A DNA stretch of 64,000 nucleotides. Source: Streptomyces phaeofaciens. Lineage in GTDB: Bacteria > Actinomycetota > Actinomycetes > Streptomycetales > Streptomycetaceae. The position numbers and the translations under genes were made by a program. The notes beneath the pieces are model-generated. The model saw nothing but the letters and a program-made list of their open reading frames with translations. It ran no database searches and was not told the origin of the DNA. This document shows positions 16,950-25,909 of the stretch, one piece after another. Position 1 is the first letter of the stretch, and the number at the start of each line of letters is the position of its first letter. Where the stretch lies: positions 62,001 through 126,000 of the forward strand of contig NZ_BMSA01000007.1 in the NCBI RefSeq assembly GCF_014648915.1. Direction: 5' to 3'.

Positions 16950-17345
16950 TCAGGCGCCGGCGGGCTGGAGCAGGTCCCAGCGGTTTCCGTACAGGTCCTG
17001 GAAGACGGCGACGGAGCCGTACGCCTCGTGGCGGGGCTCCTCCAGGAAGGTCACGCCGGCGGCGAGCATCCGGGTGTGGTCGCCGGCGAAATCCTCGGTG
17101 TGCAGGAAGAAACCGACCCGGCCGCCGGTCTGGTCGCCGATCCGGGCGCGCTGGACGTCGTCCTTGGCGCGGGCGAGCAGCAGACCGGTGCCCCCCTGAT
17201 GGGCGCCGGGCCGTACGACGACCCACCGGGATCCGTCGGGCCGCGGCTCGTCCTCGACGAGCCCGAAGCCGAGCGCCTCGGTGTAGAAGCGGATCGCCTC
17301 GTCGTAGTCGTCGACGACGAGGGTGACCAGGGCGATGCGTGACAT
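16950..17345 (-). CDS. VOC/glyoxalase-like protein
   Basis: A 131-residue single-module glyoxalase/bleomycin-resistance-fold protein: VTLVVDDYDEAIRFYTEALGF at the N-terminus and VFQDLYGNRWDLLQP at the C-terminus, with a metal-type Glu/His pattern only partly visible. Metabolic role unknown. It has an ATG start at 17345. Confidence 0.8.
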   Translation of the reverse strand: MSRIALVTLVVDDYDEAIRFYTEALGFGLVEDEPRPDGSRWVVVRPGAHQGGTGLLLARAKDDVQRARIGDQTGGRVGFFLHTEDFAGDHTRMLAAGVTFLEEPRHEAYGSVAVFQDLYGNRWDLLQPAGA

Positions 17346-17481
17346 CGGGGCCTTTCGGAAGCCTGCGGGGTGCCTTGCGGCAGGGGCGATTGACGGGAGA
17401 GGTTATACGTAAAACGTGCGCGGCGCCAATCCCTTCCCGAGGCCCGCGGTCACCCCGGCCGGCCTTCGCCCGACGAGCGCC

Positions 17482-18387
17482 TCAAACGGCCTTCCGATGG
17501 ACCGCATCGAGCCGTGTCAGCTCGTCCTCCGTGAGCCGCAGCGCGCCCGCCGCCACGTTCTCCGTCAGGTGTTCGGGGTTGCCGGTGCCGGGGATGGCCA
17601 GGACGTGCCGGCCCTGGGCCAGGGTCCAGGCGAGCCGGATCGCGGCCGGGGTCGTCCGGTGGGCGTGGGCGACGGCGCGCAGTTCCTCGTCGTGGGCGGA
17701 AGTCGCACCATGGGCGCCACCCTCGCCGGCGATGGCGAAGAACGGGACGAAGGCGATGCCCTGCTCGCCGCAGGTCCTCAGGAGTTCCTCGGTCCCGGGG
17801 CTGTGGTGGCCGAGCCCGAAGCGGTTCTGCACGCTCACCACGGGGGCGATGTCCTGCGCCTCGGCGAGGTGGCGGGGTTCGACGTCCGAGATGCCGAGGT
17901 GCCGGATCAGACCCGCCTGCCGCAGCTCGGCCAGGGCGCCGAAGTGCTCGGCGATCGAGTCCTGGCGCATCCGGCGCAGATGGACGAGGTCCAGGTGGTC
18001 GCGGCCGAGCTGGCGCAGGTTCTCCTCGACATGGCCGCGCAGATCCTCGGGGCGGGCGGGGGTACCCCACCGGCCCGCGTGGTCCCGGAAGGGGCCGACC
18101 TTGGTGGCGATGAGCAGGTCGTCCGGGTACGGGGCGAGCGCGCTGTTGACGAGTTCGTTGGCGGAGCGCAGCGCCGAGAAGTAGAAGGCGGCCGTGTCGA
18201 TGTGGTTCACGCCGAGGTCGATCGCCCGGCGCAGGACGGCGATCGAGCGTCCGCGGTCGCTCGGGGTGCCGAGGTCGAAGGGGGCGCTGCCCGTCAGCCG
18301 CATCGTGCCGAAGCCGATGCGGTGGACGGTCAGGTCGCCGAGTCGCCGGCTGCCCGCGGCGTCCGCGGTGATCGTTTCGGGGGTCAT
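17482..18387 (-). CDS. Aldo/keto reductase
   Basis: A 301-residue aldo/keto reductase of the group that includes YdbC-like pyridoxal reductases: GFGTMRLTG, NHIDTAAFYF (catalytic Asp), IATKVGPF (Lys) and LVHLRRM where His aligns with the active-site histidine. The Tyr position reads in AAFYFS. Start ATG 18387 is preferred over GTG 18405; neither has a clear ribosome site. Substrate unknown. Confidence 0.83.
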   Translation of the reverse strand: MTPETITADAAGSRRLGDLTVHRIGFGTMRLTGSAPFDLGTPSDRGRSIAVLRRAIDLGVNHIDTAAFYFSALRSANELVNSALAPYPDDLLIATKVGPFRDHAGRWGTPARPEDLRGHVEENLRQLGRDHLDLVHLRRMRQDSIAEHFGALAELRQAGLIRHLGISDVEPRHLAEAQDIAPVVSVQNRFGLGHHSPGTEELLRTCGEQGIAFVPFFAIAGEGGAHGATSAHDEELRAVAHAHRTTPAAIRLAWTLAQGRHVLAIPGTGNPEHLTENVAAGALRLTEDELTRLDAVHRKAV

Positions 18388-18445
18388 CGGCGGAGTCTGC
18401 CACACCGCCGATGACCGGGAGGGGACCTTCCGTCCACCCCGGGGG

Positions 18446-19771
18446 TCAGCCCAGGGGCTTGGCCAGGACCGCCTTGCGGTGGCTGAACGTCTCGATCGAC
18501 CAGCGGCCGTGGTAGCTGCCCATACCGCTCTCCCCCACCCCGCCGAACGGCAGGTCGGAGACGGTGAGGTGGGCGAGCGGCAGGCCGTACCCGAGGCCGC
18601 CGGAGGACGTCTCGGCGGCGATCCGGGCCCGGGTGCCGTCGGACTCGGAGAAGACGTACAGGGCGAGCGGCTTGTCGCGGTCGTTGACGAAGTCGATGGC
18701 CTCGTCGAGGCCGGCCACGGTCACGATCGGCAGGATCGGGCCGAAGATCTCCTCCCGCATCACGGGCGAGTCCGGGTCGACGTCGGCGAGGACGGTCGGC
18801 GCGAGATACCTGTCGGCGCGGTCGTGGCCGCCGCCGACCACGGTCCGGCCGGAGCCGAGCAGGCCGGCGAGCCGGTCGAAGTGGCGCTCGTCGACGATCC
18901 GGCTGTACCCGGCGAAGGCCTGCGGGTCGGGGCCGTAGACCGCCTCGACCGCGTCCTTGAGGAGGGGTTCGAGGGCGGCGGCGGTCTCCGGGTCGGTGAG
19001 GACGTAGTCGGGGGCCACGCAGGTCTGGCCGGCGTTGAGGAACTTGCCGCGGACCAGCCGGTCGGCGACGACGGCGAGATCGGTGTCGCGGTCGACGAAC
19101 GCCGGTGACTTGCCGCCGAGTTCGAGGGTGACCGGGGTGAGGTGTTCGGCGGCGGCGCGCATCACGATGCGGCCGACGGTGCCGTTGCCGGTGTAGAAGA
19201 TGTGGTCGAACCGCTCGGCCAGCAGCGCCGTGGTCTCGGGCACCCCGCCCTCGACGACGGCGACCGCGTCGGTGTCCAGGTACGCCGGCAGCAGCCGGGC
19301 CAGGGCGGCGGAGGTGGCGGGCGCCAGCTCGCTGGGCTTCACGACCACCGCGTTGCCGGCCGCGAGGGCGCCGACCAGCGGGGCGAGCAGCAGCTGCGCG
19401 GGGTAGTTCCAGGGCGCGATGACGAGGACGACGCCGAGGGGGTCGACTTGCGTCCAGGCGCTCGCGTCCGCGCCGAGGTGGGCCGGGACCGGGGCGCTCT
19501 CGGGGCGCAGCCACTCCTCGAGGTGGTCGAGGGTGTGGTCGATCTCGCGGACGGTGAAGTCGATCTCGGTGCGGCGGGCCTCCGTGTCGCTCTTGCCCAG
19601 GTCGGCGTGGAGCGCGGTGGCGAGGTCCGCGCCCCGCTCGGTGAGGAGTGCGCGCAGCCGGCGCAGCTGGCCCGTGCGCCAGGCGAGGGGCTTGGTGCGG
19701 CCGGTGCGGAAGGTGGCGCGCAGCCGGGCGACGGCGTCGGCGGGCTGCTCGGGGGTGGCGGCGGTGGTCAC
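18446..19771 (-). CDS. Aldehyde dehydrogenase family protein
   Basis: A 441-residue NAD(P)-dependent aldehyde dehydrogenase of the short class-3 type. It has the PWNYP motif, the ELGGKSP motif with the general-base Glu, and the active-site Cys in NAGQTCVAPDY. GTG 19771 has GAGG five bases upstream; the frame extends further to 20011 but without homology-like sequence. It probably oxidises medium-chain or aromatic aldehydes. It lies downstream of a MarR gene on the same strand, with a 133-base gap. Confidence 0.88.
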   Translation of the reverse strand: MTTAATPEQPADAVARLRATFRTGRTKPLAWRTGQLRRLRALLTERGADLATALHADLGKSDTEARRTEIDFTVREIDHTLDHLEEWLRPESAPVPAHLGADASAWTQVDPLGVVLVIAPWNYPAQLLLAPLVGALAAGNAVVVKPSELAPATSAALARLLPAYLDTDAVAVVEGGVPETTALLAERFDHIFYTGNGTVGRIVMRAAAEHLTPVTLELGGKSPAFVDRDTDLAVVADRLVRGKFLNAGQTCVAPDYVLTDPETAAALEPLLKDAVEAVYGPDPQAFAGYSRIVDERHFDRLAGLLGSGRTVVGGGHDRADRYLAPTVLADVDPDSPVMREEIFGPILPIVTVAGLDEAIDFVNDRDKPLALYVFSESDGTRARIAAETSSGGLGYGLPLAHLTVSDLPFGGVGESGMGSYHGRWSIETFSHRKAVLAKPLG

Positions 19772-19904
19772 GGTGCCTCGCTGTGGTGCGCGGGCCTCGC
19801 GGCCCTGGGGTTCGTCGGCGAGCGGTCGGCTCGGTGTATATGCCAACCATTCTGGCGCCGGTCCGCATTCCCGCAGGCCGTGACGACTTTCCGCGAGCGC
19901 GCGG

Positions 19905-20345
19905 TCACACCCTGGTGGAGGCGTCCAGGGTCTGGGCGAGGCGGTCCAGCAGGGCGCCGAGCAGTTCCTCCTCGGACTCTCCCCCGGCCGGCCACGCGGC
20001 CCGTACCGCACGGTCGACGCGGCGCCAGTGGTCCTGGCCGCGCGGGGTGAGATGGACGAGGATGCGGCGCCGGTCGAGCGGGTCGACCCGGCGGTGGACG
20101 AGGTTCTGGTCGACGAGCTGGTCGACCAGCTTGGTCAGGGTGGGCGCCGGCAGGAACGCGGCCTCGGCGATCGCCGTCATGTGGTGTCCGGTGCCGTCGG
20201 AGAGCAGCGCGAGCACCCGCCAGGCGTCGAGCGAGCAGCCCTCTTCGTCGAGGGCGGACTGGAGCCGGCGCGCGGCCAGCCGCTCGGCCCGGGTGAGGAG
20301 CCGCATCAGGTCGTGCGGTCTGCGAGGAGTCGAGGAGGTGGGCAT
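19905..20345 (-). CDS. MarR-family transcriptional regulator
   Basis: A 146-residue MarR-type winged-helix dimer: DAWRVLALLSDGTGHHMTAIAEAAFLPAPTLTKLVDQLV forms the HTH and the wing is in DRRRILVHLTPRG. It lies upstream of the aldehyde dehydrogenase on the same strand and may repress it; the gap between them contains an AT-rich patch around 19837-19850. The ligand is unknown. Confidence 0.85.
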   Translation of the reverse strand: MPTSSTPRRPHDLMRLLTRAERLAARRLQSALDEEGCSLDAWRVLALLSDGTGHHMTAIAEAAFLPAPTLTKLVDQLVDQNLVHRRVDPLDRRRILVHLTPRGQDHWRRVDRAVRAAWPAGGESEEELLGALLDRLAQTLDASTRV

Positions 20346-20507
20346 CCGGGCATCCGCTCCTAGGTCCTGTGGTCCGGATCATGCCGTGCGTCGCGAGGCA
20401 CCCCGCACCCGGCCGGCCCGATCGGTACGACAGGCCGTAGGTCACGGGGTGCGTACATCGTAGGAGACGTACTGGAGTTCGCCGGGCGGACCCGCAAGCA
20501 TGACGCC

Positions 20508-21620
20508 ATGGTCCGGCACGACTCCCCCTCCTCCGACTGGTTCACGGCCGACGAGTCGGTGCTCGGCGTGGCCCTGGTCTTTCCCCTTCAGGGGCCGGCG
20601 GGGCTCTTCGGGCCGGCCTGCGAACTGTGCGCGCGGCTGGCGGTGGAGGAGGCCAACCGGGCGGGCGGGGTGCTCGGCCGGGAACTGCGGCTGGTGCCGG
20701 TCGACGGGGGCGCGCCGCCGCGCGAGGTCGCGGACCACGTCGAGGCACTGGTGGACCTGGGGGTCGTCCAGGGCGTCACGGGCTGGCACATCTCCTCGGT
20801 GCGGCAGGCGCTGGCGCCGAGGATCGCCCACCGGGTGCCGTACGTCTACACGGCGTTGTACGAGGGCGGCGAGCACACCGCCGGGGTGTTCCTGACGAGT
20901 GAGACACCGCGCGACCAGCTCCGGCCGGCGATGGCGCTGCTGGCGCACGAGCGGCGGGTGCGCCGGTGGTTCGTGGTGGGCAACGACTACGTGTGGCCCC
21001 GGCGGACGGCCCGGGCGGCGCAACGCTATGCCCGTGAGGCGGGCGGCCGGATCGGCGGCGAGGTGTATCTGCCGCTGGGCACGCACGACTTCGAGCCGGT
21101 GCTGCGCCGCATCGAGCGCTCCGACGCGGACGCGGTGCTCCTGCTGCTGGTCGGCAGCGACGCGGTGCGCTTCAACCGGGCGTTCGCCGCCTACGGGCTG
21201 GACGCCCGCTGTCTGCGGCTGAGCACCCTGATGGACGAGAACATGCTGCTGGCGAGCGGTCCTTCGGCGACCGTCGACCTCTACAGCGCGGCCGGTTTCT
21301 TCGCCTCGCTGGCCACGGCGGACACGCTCGACTTCCACGGGCGGTACGCCCGCCGGTTCGGGATCGAGGCGCCGGCCCCGGGCAGTCTCGGCGAATCCTG
21401 TTACGAGGGCGTCCTGTTGCTCGCGGCCCTGCTGCGGCAGGCGGGGACGCTGGACGTGGCGGCGATCGGCGCGACGGCCGACACGGTGTCCTACGAGGGG
21501 CCGCGCGGCCTGCTGCGGCTGCGGGGCGGTCATGTGCGCCAGCGCATCTACCTGGCCCGTGCGGACGGGCTGGACTTCGACGTACTCACGGAGCTGGACC
21601 TCCACGACTCCCGCCCTTGA
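20508..21620 (+). CDS. AmiC-like ligand-binding protein without signal peptide
   Basis: A 370-residue type I periplasmic-binding fold of the AmiC/UrtA family (VALVFPLQGPAGLFGPA, VVGNDYVWPRRTARAAQRYA, GESCYEGVLLLAALLR). No signal peptide or lipobox precedes the domain, so it should be cytoplasmic. Pseudomonas AmiC is such a protein and senses amides, controlling the antiterminator AmiR. No amiR-type gene is present here, but the next gene cluster imports urea-like compounds, so a sensor role for that ligand is plausible. ATG 20508 has no strong ribosome site. Confidence 0.78.
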   Translation: MVRHDSPSSDWFTADESVLGVALVFPLQGPAGLFGPACELCARLAVEEANRAGGVLGRELRLVPVDGGAPPREVADHVEALVDLGVVQGVTGWHISSVRQALAPRIAHRVPYVYTALYEGGEHTAGVFLTSETPRDQLRPAMALLAHERRVRRWFVVGNDYVWPRRTARAAQRYAREAGGRIGGEVYLPLGTHDFEPVLRRIERSDADAVLLLLVGSDAVRFNRAFAAYGLDARCLRLSTLMDENMLLASGPSATVDLYSAAGFFASLATADTLDFHGRYARRFGIEAPAPGSLGESCYEGVLLLAALLRQAGTLDVAAIGATADTVSYEGPRGLLRLRGGHVRQRIYLARADGLDFDVLTELDLHDSRP

Positions 21621-21740
21621 CAGTCTCCGGGGCCGCCAAGATACTTCCCACGGAAAGTAATTAGAATGCCTCGGGCGAATTGTGAATTCAGGCCTTCGAC
21701 TTGGTTCGAAAGCACGTCACAACACCTCGGGGCGTTTTTT

Positions 21741-21778
21741 GTTGCCTCCGGGAAAGTCCGGTGAAACACCGTGGAAAC
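21741..21778 (+). promoter_or_regulatory. Candidate GlnR box upstream of urtA
   Basis: GTTGC, GAAAG, GAAAC and GAAAC start at 21741, 21752, 21763 and 21774, exactly 11 bases apart, resembling the Streptomyces GlnR pattern (GTNAC-N6-GAAAC, repeated). Two of four half-sites are imperfect. It lies 66 bases before the urtA start in a 223-base gap that also holds a run of six T at 21735-21740. GlnR control of urea uptake would fit nitrogen physiology. Confidence 0.42.
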
Positions 21779-21843
21779 AGGGCGACTTGAGGCTGTGGAC
21801 CGCACTTGGGGAGGTTCTCCCCTCCACACCCGAGGGGGTTGTC

Positions 21844-23103
21844 TTGTCCAGCGGTTCACCCATTCTCCGCCGCCGCTTCCTGGCCGCCGGCGCCGCGCTC
21901 ACGGCCGTCGTCGCGCTCTCCGCGTGCGGCGCGAAGACCGACGCGGCCGGCTCGTCCTCCGACCGGGCCGCGAAGATCGACGTCAGCGGTGACTCGGTCA
22001 AGGTCGGTCTGCTCAACTCGCTCTCCGGCACCATGGCGATCAGCGAGGTGACCGTACGCAATTCGCTGCTGCTGGCCGTCGGCGAGATCAACGCCTCCGG
22101 CGGGGTGCTCGGCAAGAAGATCGAGCCGATCTCCGAGGACGGCGCCTCCGACTGGCCGACCTTCGCCGAGAAGGCGACCAAGCTCATCAAGGAGGACCAG
22201 GTCGCGGCCACCTTCGGCTGCTGGACCTCGGCCAGCCGCAAGGCCGTCAAGCCGGTGTTCGAGAAGAACAAGTCGCTGCTCTTCTATCCCGTGCAGTACG
22301 AGGGCCTGGAGGAGTCGCCGTACATCTTCTACACGGGCGCGACCACCAACCAGCAGATCGTCCCGGCGCTCGACTACCTCAAGAGCCAGGGCCGGAAGAA
22401 GATCTACCTGGTCGGCAGCGACTACGTCTTCCCGCGCACCGCCAACAAGGAGATCAAGGCGTACGCGAAGGCCAACGGCATGACGGTCCTCGGCGAGGAC
22501 TACGCGCCGCTGGGCTCCACGGAGTTCAGCACGATCGCCAACAAGGTGAAGGCGTCGAAGGCGGACGCCGTCTTCAACACCCTCAACGGCGACTCCAACG
22601 TGGCCTTCTTCAAGGAGTACAAGTCCGCCGGCCTGACCGCGAAGAGCATGCCGGTCGTCTCGGTGTCGATCGCCGAGGAGGAGGTCAAGTCGATCGGACC
22701 GCAGTACCTGGCGGGCCAGCTGACGGCGTGGAACTACTACCAGACCACCCCGGGCGCGGCGAACGAGAAGTTCGTGAAGGCGTACAAGGCGAAGTACGGC
22801 GAGGACAAGCCGACCAGTGACCCGATGGAGGCCGCGTACACCTCGGTCTACCTGTGGAAGGCGATGGTCGAGAAGGCGAAGTCCTTCGACCCGGAGAAGG
22901 TGAAGGCGGCCTCCGACGGCATCACCTTCGACGCGCCCGAGGGCAAGGTCACCGTGGACGGCGCCTCGCAGCACATCCACAAGACCGCGCGGATCGGGAA
23001 GATCGGCACCGACGGCCTGATCACCGAGGTGTGGAACTCCGGCGAGCCCGTCAAGCCGGATCCGTTCCTCAAGGGCTACTCCTGGGCCTCCGGCCTGTCC
23101 TGA
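21844..23103 (+). CDS. urtA: Urea-type ABC transporter substrate-binding lipoprotein
   Basis: A 419-residue lipoprotein with a twin-arginine-like leader (RRRFLAAG) and lipobox LSAC (Cys28), then the UrtA/AmiC fold (VGLLNSLSGTMAISE, FGCWTSASRKAVKPVFE, PVQYEGLEESP, FYTGATTNQQ). These strings are typical of UrtA, which binds urea or short amides outside the membrane. TTG 21844 is chosen because GAGGGGG lies five bases upstream and it starts the signal peptide. First gene of urtABCDE; 63 bases separate it from urtB. Confidence 0.92.
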   Translation: MSSGSPILRRRFLAAGAALTAVVALSACGAKTDAAGSSSDRAAKIDVSGDSVKVGLLNSLSGTMAISEVTVRNSLLLAVGEINASGGVLGKKIEPISEDGASDWPTFAEKATKLIKEDQVAATFGCWTSASRKAVKPVFEKNKSLLFYPVQYEGLEESPYIFYTGATTNQQIVPALDYLKSQGRKKIYLVGSDYVFPRTANKEIKAYAKANGMTVLGEDYAPLGSTEFSTIANKVKASKADAVFNTLNGDSNVAFFKEYKSAGLTAKSMPVVSVSIAEEEVKSIGPQYLAGQLTAWNYYQTTPGAANEKFVKAYKAKYGEDKPTSDPMEAAYTSVYLWKAMVEKAKSFDPEKVKAASDGITFDAPEGKVTVDGASQHIHKTARIGKIGTDGLITEVWNSGEPVKPDPFLKGYSWASGLS

Positions 23104-23166
23104 CCGCCCGTCGCACCGGGGACCCGCGGCCCGCCGCGGGTCCCCCGCCTCCCCCGGAGCCGCCGT

Positions 23167-24063
23167 ATGACCGTGATCCTCGGTCAGACCTTCACCGGCA
23201 TCTCGATCGGTGCCGTCCTGCTGCTCATCGCGCTCGGCCTGTCGCTCACCTTCGGCCAGATGAACGTCATCAACATGGCCCACGGCGAGTTCATCATGGC
23301 GGGCGCCTACACCACATACGTCCTTCAGAAGTCCATTTCGAGCGCGGGAATTTCGCTGATCGTCGCTCTTCCCGTCGCTTTTCTCGTGTCGGGGGCGCTC
23401 GGCGCACTGCTGGAATGGCTGCTGATTCGCCGGCTGTATCTCCGTCCGCTGGACACTCTTCTCGTCACATGGGGCGTCTCCCTGATGCTCCAGCAACTCG
23501 CCCGGGACATTTTCGGCGCACCGAACGTGCAGACCCGGGCACCGGACGCGCTCACCGGGAACATCACCGTGATCGGCGGCGCGGATCCGCTCACCTTCGC
23601 CACCAGCCGGCTGTTCATCCTGGGCCTGGCGATCGCGGCCGTGGTCGCGCTCTCGCTGACGCTGCGGCTGACCCCGCTGGGCCGCCGGATCCGGGCGGTC
23701 GTGCAGAACCGGGACCTGGCGGAGGTCTCCGGCATCTCCACCGCCCGGGTCGACCGCACCGCGTTCTTCATCGGCTCGGGGCTCGCGGGCGTCGCCGGGG
23801 TGGCGCTCACCCTGGTCGGTCCGATCGGGCCGACGATGGGCACCAACGTGATCATCGACGCCTTCCTGGTGATCGTGGTCGGCGGGATCGGCCGGCTCAG
23901 GGGCAGTGTGATCGTCGCCTTCGTGCTGGGTGTGCTCCAGGCGGTGCTGGAGTACTCCACCACCGTCTCCGTCGCCAAGGTGCTGGTCCTGGTCGCCATC
24001 GTCGCGTTCCTCCAGTGGCGGCCCCAGGGGCTGTACACGCTGCGCACGAGGAGTCTCGTATGA
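23167..24063 (+). CDS. urtB: Urea ABC transporter permease UrtB
   Basis: A 298-residue LivH-type permease with about eight membrane segments and the conserved GLSLTFGQMNVINMAHGEF start and GRRIRAVVQNRDLAEVSGI loop. ATG 23167 is an unambiguous start. About 23310-23530 uses many A/T-ending codons (for example ATT, CTT, GCT, TTT), unlike the rest of the operon. The stop overlaps urtC by four bases. Confidence 0.93.
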   Translation: MTVILGQTFTGISIGAVLLLIALGLSLTFGQMNVINMAHGEFIMAGAYTTYVLQKSISSAGISLIVALPVAFLVSGALGALLEWLLIRRLYLRPLDTLLVTWGVSLMLQQLARDIFGAPNVQTRAPDALTGNITVIGGADPLTFATSRLFILGLAIAAVVALSLTLRLTPLGRRIRAVVQNRDLAEVSGISTARVDRTAFFIGSGLAGVAGVALTLVGPIGPTMGTNVIIDAFLVIVVGGIGRLRGSVIVAFVLGVLQAVLEYSTTVSVAKVLVLVAIVAFLQWRPQGLYTLRTRSLV

Positions 24064-25148
24064 ACCTGCTGAAAGGACGGTCCGCGCGGGCCTGGACGGG
24101 GTTCGCGGGCGCGGCCGTGGCACTGTTCGCCGTCGCCCCCGCGGCCCTCTCCGACTTCCGGCTCGGACTGCTCGCCAAGTACCTGTGCATGGCCATGGTC
24201 GCCGTCGGCATCTGCCTCGCCTGGGGCCGGGGCGGGCTGCTCACGCTCGGCCAGGGCGTGTTCTTCGGGCTCGGCGGCTACGCCATGGCGATGCATCTGA
24301 AGATCGCCGACGCGGGCCCCGGCAACCTGCCCGACTTCATGCAGCTCTACGGCACGGCCACCGAACTCCCCTGGTGGTGGCGCCCGTTCGGCAACCCCGT
24401 GTTCGCGCTGGCGGCCACGGTCCTGCTGCCGATGGCGGTCGCCGCGCTGCTCGGTCTGTTCGTCTTCCGCCGCAGGGTCAAGGGCGCCTACTTCGCGATC
24501 CTCTCCCAGGCGCTCGCCTCGGCCTTCGCGATCTGGCTGGTCGGCCAGCAGGCCACCACCGGCGGCACCAACGGACTCACCGACATCCAGGGCTTCTTCG
24601 GCTACGCCCTCGACGATCCGGTCAACCAGCGGATGGTGTACTTCGTCATCGCCGCCGCCCTGCTCCTGCTGATCGCCCTCGCCCGCCAGCTGATCCACAG
24701 CCGGTACGGCGAACTCCTGGTCGCCGTACGGGACTCGGAGGAGCGGGTCCGCTTCCTCGGGTACGACCCGGCGAACGTCAAACTCGTCGCGTACGTCGTC
24801 GCCGCAGGCATGGCGGGCCTGGCGGGCGCGCTGTTCGTGCCGGCCGTCGGCATCATCTCGCCGGCGCTGATCGGGATCGTCCCGTCCATCGAGTTCGTGA
24901 TCGGCGCGGCGGTCGGCGGGCGCGCCAGCCTGGTCGGGGCCGTGCTGGGGGCGATCGCGGTCGCCTGGGCGAAGACCGCGCTGTCGGAGGAGTTCCCGGC
25001 GGGGTGGACGTACTTCCAGGGGCTGCTGTTCGTCGTGGCGCTGGCCTTCCTGCCGGGCGGTCTCGCCTCGCTCGCGAAGGTTCTGCGGCGGCGCGGGGCC
25101 ACGGCCCCGGCGAAGGCGGCCGTCGTCACGGTGGGGGAGGCGGCATGA
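24060..25148 (+). CDS. urtC: Urea ABC transporter permease UrtC
   Basis: A 362-residue LivM-type permease with the UrtC-specific stretch GGTNGLTDIQGFFGY and the SRYGELLVAVRDSEERVRFLGY cytoplasmic loop. ATG 24060 overlaps the urtB stop (ATGA), so translation is coupled. The C-terminal 20 residues are Ala-rich and variable. It forms a heterodimeric channel with UrtB. Confidence 0.93.
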   Translation: MNLLKGRSARAWTGFAGAAVALFAVAPAALSDFRLGLLAKYLCMAMVAVGICLAWGRGGLLTLGQGVFFGLGGYAMAMHLKIADAGPGNLPDFMQLYGTATELPWWWRPFGNPVFALAATVLLPMAVAALLGLFVFRRRVKGAYFAILSQALASAFAIWLVGQQATTGGTNGLTDIQGFFGYALDDPVNQRMVYFVIAAALLLLIALARQLIHSRYGELLVAVRDSEERVRFLGYDPANVKLVAYVVAAGMAGLAGALFVPAVGIISPALIGIVPSIEFVIGAAVGGRASLVGAVLGAIAVAWAKTALSEEFPAGWTYFQGLLFVVALAFLPGGLASLAKVLRRRGATAPAKAAVVTVGEAA

Positions 25149-25909
25149 GCGGGCTGGAGATACGCGGGCTGCGGGTGTCCTTCGACGGCTTCACGGCCGT
25201 GGACGGGGTCGACCTCGATGTGCGCGCGGGCGATCTGCGGTTCCTGATCGGGCCCAACGGCGCCGGCAAGACGACCCTGGTGGACGCCGTCACCGGTCTG
25301 GTGAAGGCCCGGGGCTCGGTGCGGTTCGGCGACGAGGAGCTGCTGGGGCGCAGTGTGCACCGGATCGCCCGGTCGGGTGTCGGACGGACGTTCCAGACGG
25401 CCACCGTGTTCGAGGAGCTGACGGTCCTTCAGAACCTGGACATCGCGGCCGGCGCGGGCCGCGGGGCCTGGACCATGCTCCGGCGCCGTACGTCCGTCCC
25501 GGAGGAGGTCGCGACGGCGCTGGACACGGTCGGGCTGGCCGAGCTGGCCGACTCCCCCGCCGGGACCCTCGCACACGGCCAGAAACAGTGGCTGGAGATC
25601 GGCATGCTGCTCGTGCAGGACGTGCGGCTGCTGCTGCTCGACGAGCCCGTGGCCGGTATGAGCCACGACGAGCGGCAGGCCACCGGCGAACTGCTCCGGC
25701 GGATCAGCGAGGAGCGCACGGTCGTCGTCATCGAGCACGACATGGACTTCATGCGGTCCTTCGCGCGCAGCGTCAGCGTGCTGCACGCGGGCCGGGTGCT
25801 CAGTGAGGGCACGGTGGCCGAGGTGCAGGCCGACCCGAAGGTGCAGGAGGTGTACCTCGGGCACGCGGCCACCGAGGACGCCGGTGACCTGGCCGTACGG
25901 GAGGCGTGA
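25145..25909 (+). CDS. urtD: Urea ABC transporter ATPase UrtD
   Basis: A 254-residue LivG-type ATPase: Walker A GPNGAGKTT, Q-loop in GRTFQTATVFE, the UrtD hallmark signature AHGQKQWLEIGMLL in place of LSGGQ, and Walker B LLLLDEPVAGM. It overlaps urtC by four bases and touches urtE, indicating a single coupled operon. Confidence 0.93.
   Translation: MSGLEIRGLRVSFDGFTAVDGVDLDVRAGDLRFLIGPNGAGKTTLVDAVTGLVKARGSVRFGDEELLGRSVHRIARSGVGRTFQTATVFEELTVLQNLDIAAGAGRGAWTMLRRRTSVPEEVATALDTVGLAELADSPAGTLAHGQKQWLEIGMLLVQDVRLLLLDEPVAGMSHDERQATGELLRRISEERTVVVIEHDMDFMRSFARSVSVLHAGRVLSEGTVAEVQADPKVQEVYLGHAATEDAGDLAVREA

Noticed and set aside
21683..21743. Possible guanidine or other riboswitch and T-run terminator before urtA
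   Set aside because: The six-T run lacks a convincing stem just before it, and none of the guanidine riboswitch core motifs I know are present.
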